Shown here: piece by piece, positions 11,630-23,279 of the stretch
Layout of the letters: every line of letters starts with the position of its first letter
Numbering within the stretch: the stretch's first letter is position 1
Source of the DNA: Galeopsis tetrahit
Taxonomy: Eukaryota > Streptophyta > Magnoliopsida > Lamiales > Lamiaceae
DNA length: 64,000 nt
Assembly (NCBI GenBank): GCA_963675135.1
Contig: OY776122.1
Coordinates: 20,090,881 to 20,154,880 of the forward strand
Direction: 5' to 3'
Notes under the pieces: generated by a model
Told to the model about the DNA's origin: nothing
Databases searched by the model: none
The model's input: the letters and a program-made list of their open reading frames with translations, nothing else
Translations under genes and position numbers: made by a program

Positions 11630-12574
11630 ACTGAATTGGCCTTAGAATCAATTGTGTCGAGACGGTTTTTGAATTTGAGGCCTCGGGTGCAGAGTTTTTG
11701 ACATCGTCGCCCATAGCCAAATTGCGCGCATGCTTGTGCGCCGTTTTTACAAAGTTTTCAGATTGCCTCCTGGGTTTGCATTTCCCACTGAATTGGCCAT
11801 AGAATCAATTGTGTCGAGAAAGTTTTTGAATTTGAGGCCTCGGGTGCGAAGTTTTTGACGTCGTCGCCTATAGCCAAACTTGCGCGCATGGATGTTTGCC
11901 GTTTTTACAAAGTTTTCAGATTGCCTCCTAGGTTTGCATCCCTCACTGAATTGGCCTTAGAATCAATTGTGTCGAGACGGTTTTTGAATTTGAGGTCTCG
12001 GGTGCAGAGTTTTTGACGTCGTCGCCCATAGCCAAATTGCGCGCATGCTTGTGTGCCGTTTTTACAAAGTTTTCAGATTGCCTCTCGGGTTTGCATTCCC
12101 CACTGAATTGGCCATAGAATCAATTGTGTCGAGAAAGTTTTGGAATTTGAGGCCTCGGGTGCGAAGTTTTTGACGTCGTCGCCCATAGCCAAAGTTGCGC
12201 GCATGGATGTTTGCCGTTTTTACAAAGTTTTCAGATTGCCTCCTAGGTTTGCATCCCTCACTGAATTGGCCTTAGAATCAATTGTGTCGAGACGGTTTTT
12301 GAATTTGAGGCCTCGGGTGCAGAGTTTTTGACGTCGTCGCCCATAGCCAAATTGCGCGCACGCTTATGCGCCGTTTTTACAAAGTTTTCATATTGCCTCC
12401 CGGGTTTGAATTTCCCACTAAATTGGCCATAAAATCAATTTTGTCGGGAAAGTTTTTGAATTTGAGGCCTCAGGTGCGAAGTTTTTGACGTCGTCGCCCA
12501 TAGCCAAACTTGCGCGCATGGATGTTTGCCGTTTTTAAAAAGTTTTCAGATTGCCTCCTAGGTTTGCATCCCTC
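11630..12574. repeat. HOR-II copy 3, partial (3 dimers)
   Basis: Dimers a, b and c at 11630, 11945 and 12260, followed by a hybrid monomer instead of d. The c dimer carries TTTTCATATTGCC near 12387 and CCTCAGGTGCG rather than the CCTCCGATGCG of copies 1 and 2, so it is the oldest or a converted copy. Confidence 0.9.
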
Positions 12575-12732
12575 ACTGAATTGGCATTAGAATCAATTGT
12601 GTCAAGACGGTTTTTGAATTTGAGGCCTCGGGTGCAGAGTTTTTGACGTCGTCGCCCATAGCCAAAGTTGCGCGCATGGATGTTTGCCGTTTTTACAAAG
12701 TTTTCAGATTGCCTCCTAGGTTTGCATCCCTC
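12575..12732. repeat. Hybrid A/B monomer 1 (158 bp)
   Basis: Begins as a d-type A monomer (GTCAAGACGG, GGGTGCAGAG) and finishes as a b-type B monomer (CCAAAGTTG, GCATGGATG, CCTAGG, CATCCCTC). The switch lies in the 29-bp identical block between GGGTGC and CCAAA. One monomer's worth of sequence is lost, so the A-B alternation shifts by half a dimer. Confidence 0.93.
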
Positions 12733-14621
12733 ACTGAATTGGCCTTAGAATCAATTGTGTCGAGACGGTTTTTGAATTTGAGGTCTCGGGTGCAGAGTTT
12801 TTGACATCGTCGCCCCTAGCCAAATTGCGCGCATGCTTGTGCGCCATTTTTACAAAGTTTTCAGATTGCCTCCTGGGTTTGCATTTCCCACTGAATTGGC
12901 CATATTATCAATTGTGTCGAGAAAGTTTTTGAATTTGAGGGCTCGGGTGCGAAGTTTTTGACGTCGTCGCCCATAGCCAAACTTGCGCGCATGGATGTTT
13001 GCCGTTTTTACAAAGTTTTCAGATTGCCTCCTAGGTTTGCATCCCTCACTGAATTGGCCTTAGAATCAATTGTGTCGAGACTGTTTTTGAATTTGAGGCC
13101 TCGGGTGCAGAGTTTTTGACGTCGTCGCCCATAGCCAAATTGCGCGCATGCTTGTGCGCCGTTTTTACAAAGTTTTCAGATTGCCTCCCGGGTTTGCATT
13201 TCCCACTGAATTGGCCATAGAATCAATTGTGTCGAGAAAGTTTTTGAATTTGAGGCCTCGGGTGCGAAGTTTTTGACGTCGTCGCCCATAGCCAAACTTG
13301 CGCGCATGGATTTTGCCGTTTTTACAAAGTTTTCAGATTGCCTCCTACGTTTGCATCCCTCACTGAATTGGCCTTAGAATCAATTGTGTCGAGACGGTTT
13401 TTGAATTTGAGGCCTCGGGTGCAGAGTTTTTGACATCGTCGCCCATAGCCAAATTGCGCGCATGCTTGTGCGCCGTTTTTACAAAGTTTTCAGATTGCCT
13501 CCTGGGTTTGCATTTCCCACTGAATTGGCCATAGAATCAATTGTGTCGAGAAAGTTTTTGAATTTGAGGCCTCGGGTGCGAAGTTTTTGACGTCGTCGCC
13601 TATAGCCAAACTTGCGCGCATGGATGTTTGCCGTTTTTACAAAGTTTTCAGATTGCCTCCTAGGTTTGCATCCCTCACTGAATTGGCCTTAGAATCAATT
13701 GTGTCGAGACGGTTTTTGAATTTGAGGTCTCGGGTGCAGAGTTTTTGACGTCGTCGCCCATAGCCAAATTGCGCGCATGCTTGTGTGCCGTTTTTACAAA
13801 GTTTTCAGATTGCCTCTCGGGTTTGCATTCCCCACTGAATTGGCCATAGAATCAATTGTGTCGAGAAAGTTTTGGAATTTGAGGCCTCGGGTGCGAAGTT
13901 TTTGACGTCGTCGCCCATAGCCAAAGTTGCGCGCATGGATGTTTGCCGTTTTTACAAAGTTTTCAGATTGCCTCCTAGGTTTGCATCCCTCACTGAATTG
14001 GCCTTAGAATCAATTGTGTCGAGACGGTTTTTGAATTTGAGGCCTCGGGTGCAGAGTTTTTGACGTCGTCGCCCATAGTCAAATTGCGCGCACGCTTATG
14101 CGCCGTTTTTACAAAGTTTTCAGATTGCCTCCCGGGTTTGAATTTCCCACTAAATTGGCCATAGAATCAATTTTGTCGGGAAAGTTTTTGAATTTGAGGC
14201 CTCAGGTGCGAAGTTTTTGACGTCGTCGCCCATAGCCAAACTTGCGCGCATGGATGTTTGCCGTTTTTAAAAAGTTTTCAGATTGCCTCCTAGGTTTGCA
14301 TCCCTCACTGAATTGGCCTTAGAATCAATTGTGTCAAGACGGTTTTTGAATTTGAGGCCTCGGGTGCAGAGTTTTTGACGTCGTCGCCCATAGCCAAATT
14401 GCGCGCATGCTTGTGCGCCGTTTTTACAAAGTTTTCAGATTGCCTCCCGGGTTTGAATTTCCCACTAAATTGGCCATAGAATCAATTTTGTCGGGAAAGT
14501 TTTTGAATTTGAGGCCTCAGGTGCGAAGTTTTTGACGTCGTCGCCCATAGCCAAACTTGCGCGCATGGATGTTTGCCGTTTTTAAAAAGTTTTCAGATTG
14601 CCTCCTAGGTTTGCATCCCTC
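12575..14621. repeat. 13-monomer repeat copy 1 (2047 bp)
   Basis: One hybrid monomer (12575-12732) and six dimers at 12733 (e), 13048 (f-type A with a B carrying GGATTTTGCC, 314 bp), 13362 (a, with CCTACG), 13677 (b), 13992 (c) and 14307 (d-type A joined to a c-type B). An odd number of monomers gives a period of 2047 bp. The same series starts again at 14622. Confidence 0.88.
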
Positions 14622-14779
14622 ACTGAATTGGCCTTAGAATCAATTGTGTCAAGACGGTTTTTGAATTTGAGGCCTCGGGTGCAGAGTTTTTGACGTCGTC
14701 GCCCATAGCCAAAGTTGCGCGCATGGATGTTTGCCGTTTTTACAAAGTTTTCAGATTGCCTCCTAGGTTTGCATCCCTC
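14622..14779. repeat. Hybrid A/B monomer 2 (158 bp)
   Basis: Same composition as the hybrid at 12575: d-type A head with GTCAAGACGG, b-type B tail with CCAAAGTTG. It most likely descends from the same exchange, copied by the 2047-bp duplication. Confidence 0.92.
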
Positions 14780-16669
14780 ACTGAATTGGCCTTAGAATCA
14801 ATTGTGTCGAGACGGTTTTTGAATTTGAGGTCTCGGGTGCAGAGTTTTTGACATCGTCGCCCCTAGCCAAATTGCGCGCATGCTTGTGCGCCATTTTTAC
14901 AAAGTTTTCAGATTGCCTCCTGGGTTTGCATTTCCCACTGAATTGGCCATATTATCAATTGTGTCGAGAAAGTTTTTGAATTTGAGGGCTCGGGTGCGAA
15001 GTTTTTGACGTCGTCGCCCATAGCCAAACTTGCGCGCATGGATGTTTGCCGTTTTTACAAAGTTTTCAGATTGCCTCCTAGGTTTGCATCCCTCACTGAA
15101 TTGGCCTTAGAATCAATTGTGTCGAGACTGTTTTTGAATTTGAGGCCTCGGGTGCAGAGTTTTTGACGTCGTCGCCCATAGCCAAATTGCGCGCATGCTT
15201 GTGCGCCGTTTTTACAAAGTTTTCAGATTGCCTCCTGGGTTTGCATTTCCCACTGAATTGGCCATAGAATCAATTGTGTCGAGAAAGTTTTTGAATTTGA
15301 GGTCTCGGGTGCGAAGTTTTTGACGTCGTCGCCTATAGCCAAACTTGCGCGCATGGATGTTTGCCGTTTTTACAAAGTTTTCAGATTGCCTCCTAGGTTT
15401 GCATCCCTCACTGAATTGGCCTTAGAATCAATTGTGTCGAGACGGTTTTTGAATTTGAGGCCTCGGGTGCAGAGTTTTTGACATCGTCGCCCATAGCCAA
15501 ATTGCGCGCATGCTTGTGCGCCGTTTTTACAAAGTTTTCAGATTGCCTTCTGGGTTTGCATTTCCCACTGAATTGGCCATAGAATCAATTGTGTCGAGAA
15601 AGTTTTTGAATTTGAGGCCTCGGGTGCGAAGTTTTTGACGTCGTCGCCTATAGCCAAACTTGCGCGCATGGATGTTTGCCGTTTTTACAAAGTTTTCAGA
15701 TTGCCTCCTAGGTTTGCATCCCTCACTGAATTGGCCTTAGAATCAATTGTGTCGAGACGGTTTTTGAATTTGAGGTCTCGGGTGCAGAGTTTTTGACGTC
15801 GTCTCCCATAGCCAAATTGCGCGCATGCTTGTGTGCCGTTTTTACAAAGTTTTCAGATTGCCTCTCGGGTTTGCATTCCCCACTGAATTGGCCATAGAAT
15901 CAATTGTGTCGAGAAAGTTTTGGAATTTGAGGCCTCGGGTGCGAAGTTTTTGACGTCGTCGCCCATAGCCAAAGTTGCGCGCATGGATGTTTGCCGTTTT
16001 TACAAAGTTTTCAGATTGCCTCCTAGGTTTGCATCCCTCACTGAATTGACCTTAGAATCAATTGTGTCGAGACGGTTTTTGAATTTGAGGCCTCGGGTGC
16101 AGAGTTTTTGACGTCGTCGCCCATAGCCAAATTGCGCGCACGCTTATGCGCCGTTTTTACAAAGTTTTCAGATTGCCTCCCGGGTTTGAATTTCCCACTA
16201 AATTGGCCATAAAATCAATTTTGTCGGGAAAGTTTTTGAATTTGAGGCCTCAGGTGCGAAGTTTTTGACGTCGTCGCCCATAGCCAAACTTGCGCGCATG
16301 GATGTTTGCCGTTTTTAAAAAGTTTTCAGATTGCCTCCTAGGTTTGCATCCCTCACTGAATTGGCCTTAGAATCAATTGTGTCAAGACGGTTTTTGAATT
16401 TGAGGCCTCGGGTGCAGAGTTTTTGACGTCGTCGCCCATAGCCAAATTGCACGCATGCTTGTGCGCCGTTTTTACAAAGTTTTCAGATTGCCTCCCGGGT
16501 TTGCATTTCCCACTGAATTGGCCATAGAATCAATTGTGTCGAGAAAGTTTTTGAATTTGAGGCCTCGGGTGCGAAGTTTTTGACGTCGTCGCCCATAGCC
16601 AAACTTGCGCGCATGGATGTTTGCCGTTTTTACAAAGTTTTCAGATTGCCTCCTAGGTTTGCATCCCTC
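14622..16669. repeat. 13-monomer repeat copy 2 (2048 bp)
   Basis: Hybrid monomer at 14622 followed by dimers at 14780 (e), 15095 (f), 15410 (a), 15725 (b), 16040 (c) and 16355 (d). Shared marks with copy 1 include GCCATTT and CATATTATC in e, GACTGTTT in f and AGTTTTGGAATTT in b. It is one base longer because copy 1 has the short GGATTTTGCC in its second dimer. Its last four dimers also begin HOR-III. Confidence 0.88.
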
Positions 16670-16983
16670 ACTGAATTGGCCTTAGAATCAATTGTGTCGA
16701 GACGGTTTTGGAATTTGAGGCCTCGGGTGCAGAGTTTTTGACGTCGTCGCCCATAGCCAAATTGCGCGCATGCTTGTGCGCCGTTTTTACAAAGTTTTCA
16801 GATTGCCTCCCGGGTTTGCATTTCCCACTGAATTGGCCATAGAATCAATTGTGTCGAGAAAGTTTTTGAATTTGAGGCCTCGGGTGCGAAGTTTTTGACG
16901 TCGTCGCCCATAGCCAAACTTGCGCGCATGGATTTTGCCGTTTTTACAAAGTTTTCAGATTGCCTCCTAGGTTTGCATCCCTC
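15410..16983. repeat. HOR-III copy 1 (5 dimers, 1574 bp)
   Basis: Dimers a-b-c-d-h at 15410, 15725, 16040, 16355 and 16670. Marks: CCTTCTGGG in a, AGTTTTGGAATTT in b, GAATTGACCTT and the T5-A5 form in c, TTGCACGCATG in d, ACGGTTTTGGAATTT plus the short GGATTTTGCC in h. The last makes the period 1574. The series is the four dimers of HOR-II extended by h. Confidence 0.92.
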
Positions 16984-18557
16984 ACTGAATTGGCCTTAGA
17001 ATCAATTGTGTCGAGACGGTTTTTGAATTTGAGGCCTCGGGTGCAGAGTTTTTGACATCGTCGCCCATAGCCAAATTGCGCGCATGCTTGTGCGCCGTTT
17101 TTACAAAGTTTTCAGATTGCCTTCTGGGTTTGCATTTCCCACTGAATTGGCCATAGAATCAATTGTGTCGAGAAAGTTTTTGAATTTGAGGCCTCGGGTG
17201 CGAAGTTTTTGACGTCGTCGCCTATAGCCAAACTTGCGCGCATGGATGTTTGCCGTTTTTACAAAGTTTTCAGATTGCCTCCTAGGTTTGCATCCCTCAC
17301 TGAATTGGCCTTAGAATCAATTGTGTCGAGACGGTTTTTGAATTTGAGGTCTCGGGTGCAGAGTTTTTGACGTCGTCGCCCATAGCCAAATTGCGCGCAT
17401 GCTTGTGTGCCGTTTTTACAAAGTTTTCAGATTGCCTCTCGGGTTTGCATTCCCCACTGAATTGGCCATAGAATCAATTGTGTCGAGAAAGTTTTGGAAT
17501 TTGAGGCCTCGGGTGCGAAGTTTTTGACGTCGTCGCCCATAGCCAAAGTTGCGCGCATGGATGTTTGCCGTTTTTACAAAGTTTTCAGATTGCCTCCTAG
17601 GTTTGCATCCCTCACTGAATTGACCTTAGAATCAATTGTGTCGAGACGGTTTTTGAATTTGAGGCCTCGGGTGCAGAGTTTTTGACGTCGTCGCCCATAG
17701 CCAAATTGCGCGCACGCTTATGCGCCGTTTTTACAAAGTTTTCAGATTGCCTCCCGGGTTTGAATTTCCCACTAAATTGGCCATAAAATCAATTTTGTCG
17801 GGAAAGTTTTTGAATTTGAGGCCTCAGGTGCGAAGTTTTTGACGTCGTCGCCCATAGCCAAACTTGCGCGCATGGATGTTTGCCGTTTTTAAAAAGTTTT
17901 CAGATTGCCTCCTAGGTTTGCATCCCTCACTGAATTGGCCTTAGAATCAATTGTGTCAAGACGGTTTTTGAATTTGAGGCCTCGGGTGCAGAGTTTTTGA
18001 CGTCGTCGCCCATAGCCAAATTGCACGCATGCTTGTGCGCCGTTTTTACAAAGTTTTCAGATTGCCTCCCGGGTTTGCATTTCCCACTGAATTGGCCATA
18101 GAATCAATTGTGTCGAGAAAGTTTTTGAATTTGAGGCCTCGGGTGCGAAGTTTTTGACGTCGTCGCCCATAGCCAAACTTGCGCGCATGGATGTTTGCCG
18201 TTTTTACAAAGTTTTCAGATTGCCTCCTAGGTTTGCATCCCTCACTGAATTGGCCTTAGAATCAATTGTGTCGAGACGGTTTTGGAATTTGAGGCCTCGG
18301 GTGCAGAGTTTTTGACGTCGTCGCCCATAGCCAAATTGCGCGCATGCTTGTGCGCCGTTTTTACAAAGTTTTCAGATTGCCTCCCGGGTTTGCATTTCCC
18401 ACTGAATTGGCCATAGAATCAATTGTGTCGAGAAAGTTTTTGAATTTGAGGCCTCGGGTGCGAAGTTTTTGACGTCGTCGCCCATAGCCAAACTTGCGCG
18501 CATGGATTTTGCCGTTTTTACAAAGTTTTCAGATTGCCTCCTAGGTTTGCATCCCTC
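16984..18557. repeat. HOR-III copy 2 (5 dimers, 1574 bp)
   Basis: Colinear with copy 1 at +1574, including GAATTGACCTT near 17620, TTGCACGCATG near 18023 and GGATTTTGCC near 18505. One private difference is that copy 1 has GTCTCCCATAG near 15801 where copy 2 has GTCGCCCATAG. Confidence 0.93.
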
Positions 18558-20132
18558 ACTGAATTGGCCTTAGAATCAATTGTGTCGAGACGGTTTTTGA
18601 ATTTGAGGCCTCGGGTGCAGAGTTTTTGACATCGTCGCCCATAGCCAAATTGCGCGCATGCTTGTGCGCCGTTTTTACAAAGTTTTCAGATTGCCTTCTG
18701 GGTTTGCATTTCCCACTGAATTGGCCATAGAATCAATTGTGTCGAGAAAGTTTTTGAATTTGAGGCCTCGGGTGCGAAGTTTTTGACGTCGTCGCCTATA
18801 GCCAAACTTGCGCGCATGGATGTTTGCCGTTTTTACAAAGTTTTCAGATTGCCTCCTAGGTTTGCATCCCTCACTGAATTGGCCTTAGAATCAATTGTGT
18901 CGAGACGGTTTTTGAATTTGAGGTCTCGGGTGCAGAGTTTTTGACGTCGTCGCCCATAGCCAAATTGCGCGCATGCTTGTGTGCCGTTTTTACAAAGTTT
19001 TCAGATTGCCTCTCGGGTTTGCATTCCCCACTGAATTGGCCATAGAATCAATTGTGTCGAGAAAGTTTTGGAATTTGAGGCCTCGGGTGCGAAGTTTTTG
19101 ACGTCGTCGCCCATAGCCAAAGTTGCGCGCATGGATGTTTGCCGTTTTTACAAAGTTTTCAGATTGCCTCCTAGGTTTGCATCCCTCACTGAATTGGCCT
19201 TAGAATCAATTGTGTCGAGACGGTTTTTGAATTTGAGGCCTCGGGTGCAGAGTTTTTGACGTCGTCGCCCATAGCCAAATTGCGCGCACGCTTATGCGCC
19301 GTTTTTACAAAGTTTTCAGATTGCCTCCCGGGTTTGAATTTCCCACTAAATTGGCCATAAAATCAATTTTGTCGGGAAAGTTTTTGAATTTGAGGCCTCA
19401 GGTGCGAAGTTTTTGACGTCGTCGCCCATAGCCAAACTTGCGCGCATGGATGTTTGCCGTTTTTAAAAAGTTTTCAGATTGCCTCCTAGGTTTGCATCCC
19501 TCACTGAATTGGCCTTAGAATCAATTGTGTCAAGACGGTTTTTGAATTTGAGGCCTCGGGTGCAGAGTTTTTGACGTCGTCGCCCATAGCCAAATTGCAC
19601 GCATGCTTGTGCGCCGTTTTTACAAAGTTTTCAGATTGCCTCCCGGGTTTGCATTTCCCACTGAATTGGCCATAGAATCAATTGTGTCGAGAAAGTTTTT
19701 GAATTTGAGGCCTCGGGTGCGAAGTTTTTGACGTCGTCGCCCATAGCCAAACTTGCGCGCATGGATGTTTGCCGTTTTTACAAAGTTTTCAGATTGCCTC
19801 CTAGGTTTGCATCCCTCACTGAATTGGCCTTAGAATCAATTGTGTCGAGACGGTTTTTGAATTTGAGGCCTCGGGTGCAGAGTTTTTGACGTCGTCGCCC
19901 ATAGCCAAATTGCGCGCATGCTTGTGCGCCGTTTTTACAAAGTTTTCAGATTGCCTCCTGGGTTTGCATTTCCCACTGAATTGGCCATAGAATCAATTGT
20001 GTCGAGAAAGTTTTTGAATTTGAGGCCTCGGGTGCGAAGTTTTTGACGTCGTCGCCCATAGCCAAACTTGCGCGCATGGATGTTTGCCGTTTTTACAAAG
20101 TTTTCAGATTGCCTCCTAGGTTTGCATCCCTC
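18558..20132. repeat. HOR-III copy 3 with altered last dimer (1575 bp)
   Basis: Dimers a-b-c-d at 18558, 18873, 19188 and 19503 match copies 1 and 2, except GGCCTTAG instead of GACCTTAG at the start of c. The fifth dimer (19818-20132) is not h: it has CCTCCTGGG, a normal GGATGTTTGCC and full length, so the copy is 1575 bp. HOR-IV follows. Confidence 0.9.
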
Positions 20133-21077
20133 ACTGAATTGGCCTTAGAATCAATTGTGTCGAGACGGTTTTTGAATTTGAGGTCTCGGGTGCAGAGTTT
20201 TTGACGTCGTCGCCCATAGCCAAATTGCGCGCATGCTTGTGCGCCGTTTTTACAAATTTTTCAGATTGCCTCCCGGGTTTGCATTTTCCACTGAATTGGC
20301 CATAGAATCAATTGTGTCGAGAAAGTTTTTGAATTTGAGGCCTCGAGTGCGAAGTTTTTGACGTCGTCGCCCATAGCCAAACTTGCGCGCATGGATGTTT
20401 GCCGTTTTTACAAAGTTTTCAGATTGACTCCTAGGTTTGCATCCCTCACTGAATTGACATTAGAATCAATTGTGTCGAGACGGTTTTTGAATTTGAGGTC
20501 TCGGGTGCAGAGTTTTTGACATCGTCGCCCATAGCCAAATTGCGGGCATGCTTGTGTGCCGTTTTTACAAAGTTTTCAGATTGCCTCTCGGGTTTGCATT
20601 CCCCACTGAATTGGCCATATAATCAATTGTGTCGAGAGAGTTTTTGAATTTGAGGCCTCGGGTGCGAAGTTTTTGACGTCGTCGCCCATAGCCAAAGTTG
20701 CGCGCATGGATGTTTGCCGTTTTTACAAAGTTTTCAGATTGCCTCCTAGGTTTGCATCCCTCACTGAATTGGCCTTAGAATCAATTGTGTCGAGACGGTT
20801 TTTGAATTTGAGGTCTCGGGTGCAGAGTTTTTGACATCGTCGCCCATAGCCAAATTGCGCGCATGCTTGTGTGCCGTTTTTACAAAGTTTTCAGATTGCC
20901 TCTCGGGTTTGCATTCCCCACTGAATTGGCCATAGAATCAATTGTTTCGAGAAAGTTTTTGAATTTGAGGCCTCGGGTGCGAAGTTTTTGACGTCGTCGC
21001 CCATAGCCAAAGTTGCGCGCATGGATGTTTGCCGTTTTTACAAAGTTTTCAGATTGCCTCCTAGGTTTGCATCCCTC
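20133..21077. repeat. HOR-IV leading dimers i-j-k
   Basis: Three dimers at 20133, 20448 and 20763. Type i has GCATTTTCC in A, then CCTCGAGTGCG and GACTCCTAGG in B; this copy also has ACAAATTTTTCAG. Type j starts GAATTGACATTAG and has GACATCG, TTGCGGGCATG and CATATAATC. Type k has GACATCG with TGTGCC in A and GTTTCGAG in B. The same trio recurs at 27057 and 30204. Confidence 0.9.
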
Positions 21078-23279
21078 ACTGAATTGGCCTTAGAATCAAT
21101 TGTGTCGAGACGGTTTTTGAATTTGAGGCCTCGGGTGCAGAGTTTTTGACGTCGTCGCCCATAGCCAAATTGCGCGCACGCTTATGCGCCGTTTTTACAA
21201 AGTTTTCAGATTGCCTCCTGGGTTTGCATTTCCCACTGAATTGGCCATAAAATCAATTGTGTCGAGAAAGTTTTTGAATTTGAGGCCTCGGGTGCGAAGT
21301 TGTTGACGTCGTCGCCTATAGCCAAACTTGCGCGCATGGATGTTTGCCGTTTTTACAAAGTTTTCAGATTGCCTCCTAGATTTGCATCCCTCACTGAATT
21401 GGCCTTAGAATCAATTGTGTCGAGACGGTTTTTGAATTTGAGGTCTCGGGTGCAGAGTTTTTGACGTCGTCGCCCATAGCCAAATTGCGCGCATGCTTGT
21501 GTGCCGTTTTTACAAAGTTTTCAGATTGCCTCTCGGGTTTGCATTTCCCACTGAATTGGCCATAGAATCAATTGTGTCGAGAAAGTTTTTGAATTTGAGG
21601 GCTCGGGTGCGAAGTTTTTGACGTCGTCGCCCATAGCCAAATTGCGCGCATGGATGTTTGCCGTTTTTACAAAGTTTTCAGATTGCCTCCTAGGTTTGCA
21701 TCCCTCACTGAATTGGCCTTAGAATCAATTGTGTCGAGACGGTTTTTGAATTTGAGGCTCGGGTGCATAGTTTTTTACGTCGTCGCCCATAGCCAAATTG
21801 CGCGCATGCTTGTGCGCCGTTTTTACAAATTTTCAGATTGCCTCCTGGGTTTGCATTTCCCACTTAATTGGCCATAGAATCAATTGTTTCGAGAAAGTTT
21901 TTGAATTTGAGGCCTCGGGTGCGAAGTTTTTGACGTCGTCGCCCATAGCCAAAGTTGCGCGCATGGATGTTTGCCGTTTTTACAAAGTTTTCAGATTGCC
22001 TCCTAGGTTTGCATCCCTCACTGAATTGGCCTTAGAATCAATTGTGTCGAGACGGTTTTTGAATTTGAGGCCTCGGGTGCAGATTTTTTGACGTCGTCGC
22101 CCATAGCCAAATTGCGCGCACGCTTATGCGCCGTTTTTACAAAGTTTTCAGATTGCCTCCTGGGTTTGCATTTCCCACTGAATTGGCCATAAAATCAATT
22201 GTGTCGAGAAAGTTTTTGAATTTGAGGCCTCGGGTGCGAAGTTGTTGACGTCGTCGCCTATAGCCAAACTTGCGCGCATGGATGTTTGCCGTTTTTACAA
22301 AGTTTTCAGATTGCCTCCTAGATTTGCATCCCTCACTGAATTGGCCTTAGAATCAATTGTGTCGAGACGGTTTTTGAATTTGAGGTCTCGGGTGCAGAGT
22401 TTTTGACGTCGTCGCCCATAGCCAAATTGCGCGCATGCTTGGGTGCCGTTTTTACAAAGTTTTCAGATTGCCTCTCGGGTTTGCATTTCCCACTGAATTG
22501 GCCATAGAATCAATTGTGTCGAGTAAGTTTTTGAATTTGAGGGCTCGGGTGCGAAGTTTTTGACGTCGTCGCCCATAGCCAAACTTGCGCGCATGGATGT
22601 TTGTCGTTTTTACAAAGTTTTCAGATTGCCTCCTAGGTTTGCATCCCTCACTGAATTGGCCTTAGAATCAATTATGTCGAGACGGTTTTTGAATTTGAGG
22701 CCTCGGGTGTAGAGTTTTTGACGTCGTCGCCCATAGCCAAATTGCGCGCATGCTTGTGCGCCGTTTTTACAAAGTTTTCAGATTGCCTCCTGGGTTTGCA
22801 TTTCCCACTGAATTGGCCATAGAATCAATTGTGTCGAGAAAGTTTTTGAATTTGAGGCCTCGGGTGCGAAGTTTTGGACGTCGTCGCCTATAGCCAAACT
22901 TGCGCGCATGGATGTTTGCCGTTTTTACAAAGTTTTCAGATTGCCTCCTAGGTTTGCATCCCTCACTGAATTGGCCTTAGAATCAATTGTGTCGAGACGG
23001 TTTTTGAATTTGAGGTCTCGGGTGCAGAGTTTTTGACGTCGTCGCCCATAGCCAAATTGCGCGCATGCTTGTGCGCCGTTTTTACAAAGTTTTCAGATTG
23101 CCTCCCGGGTTTGCATTTCCCACTGAATTGGCCATAGAATCAATTGTGTCGAGAAAGTTTTTGAATTTGAGGCCTCGGGTGCGAAGTTTTTGACGTCGTC
23201 GCCCATAGCCAAACTTGCGCGCATGGATGTTTGCCGTTTTTACAAAGTTTTCAGATTGCCTCCTAGGTTTGCATCCCTC
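21078..23279. repeat. HOR-IV core copy 1 (7 dimers, 2202 bp)
   Basis: Dimers l-m-n-l-m'-g-i' at 21078, 21393, 21707, 22020, 22335, 22650 and 22965. Type l has CGCACGCTTA in A, then AAGTTGTTGACG and CCTAGATTTG in B. Type n has GAGGCTCGGG and ACAAATTTTCAG, each one base short, so its A monomer is 155 bp. Type m' here has TTGGGTGCC and GAGTAAG. Type g has ATTATGTCGAG, GTGTAGAG and GTTTTGGACG. The B of m and the A of n account for the 3-bp shortfall from 2205. Confidence 0.92.

Noticed and set aside
9622..19259. Series of near-identical 63-codon open frames on the plus strand (9622, 10881, 12140, 13872, 15920, 17494, 19068)
   Set aside because: They recur at the HOR periods (1259, 1732, 2048 and 1574 bp) because the b dimer recurs. 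The start codon comes from a G in TTTTGGAATTT that is particular to this dimer. They are repeats of one non-coding unit, not a gene family.
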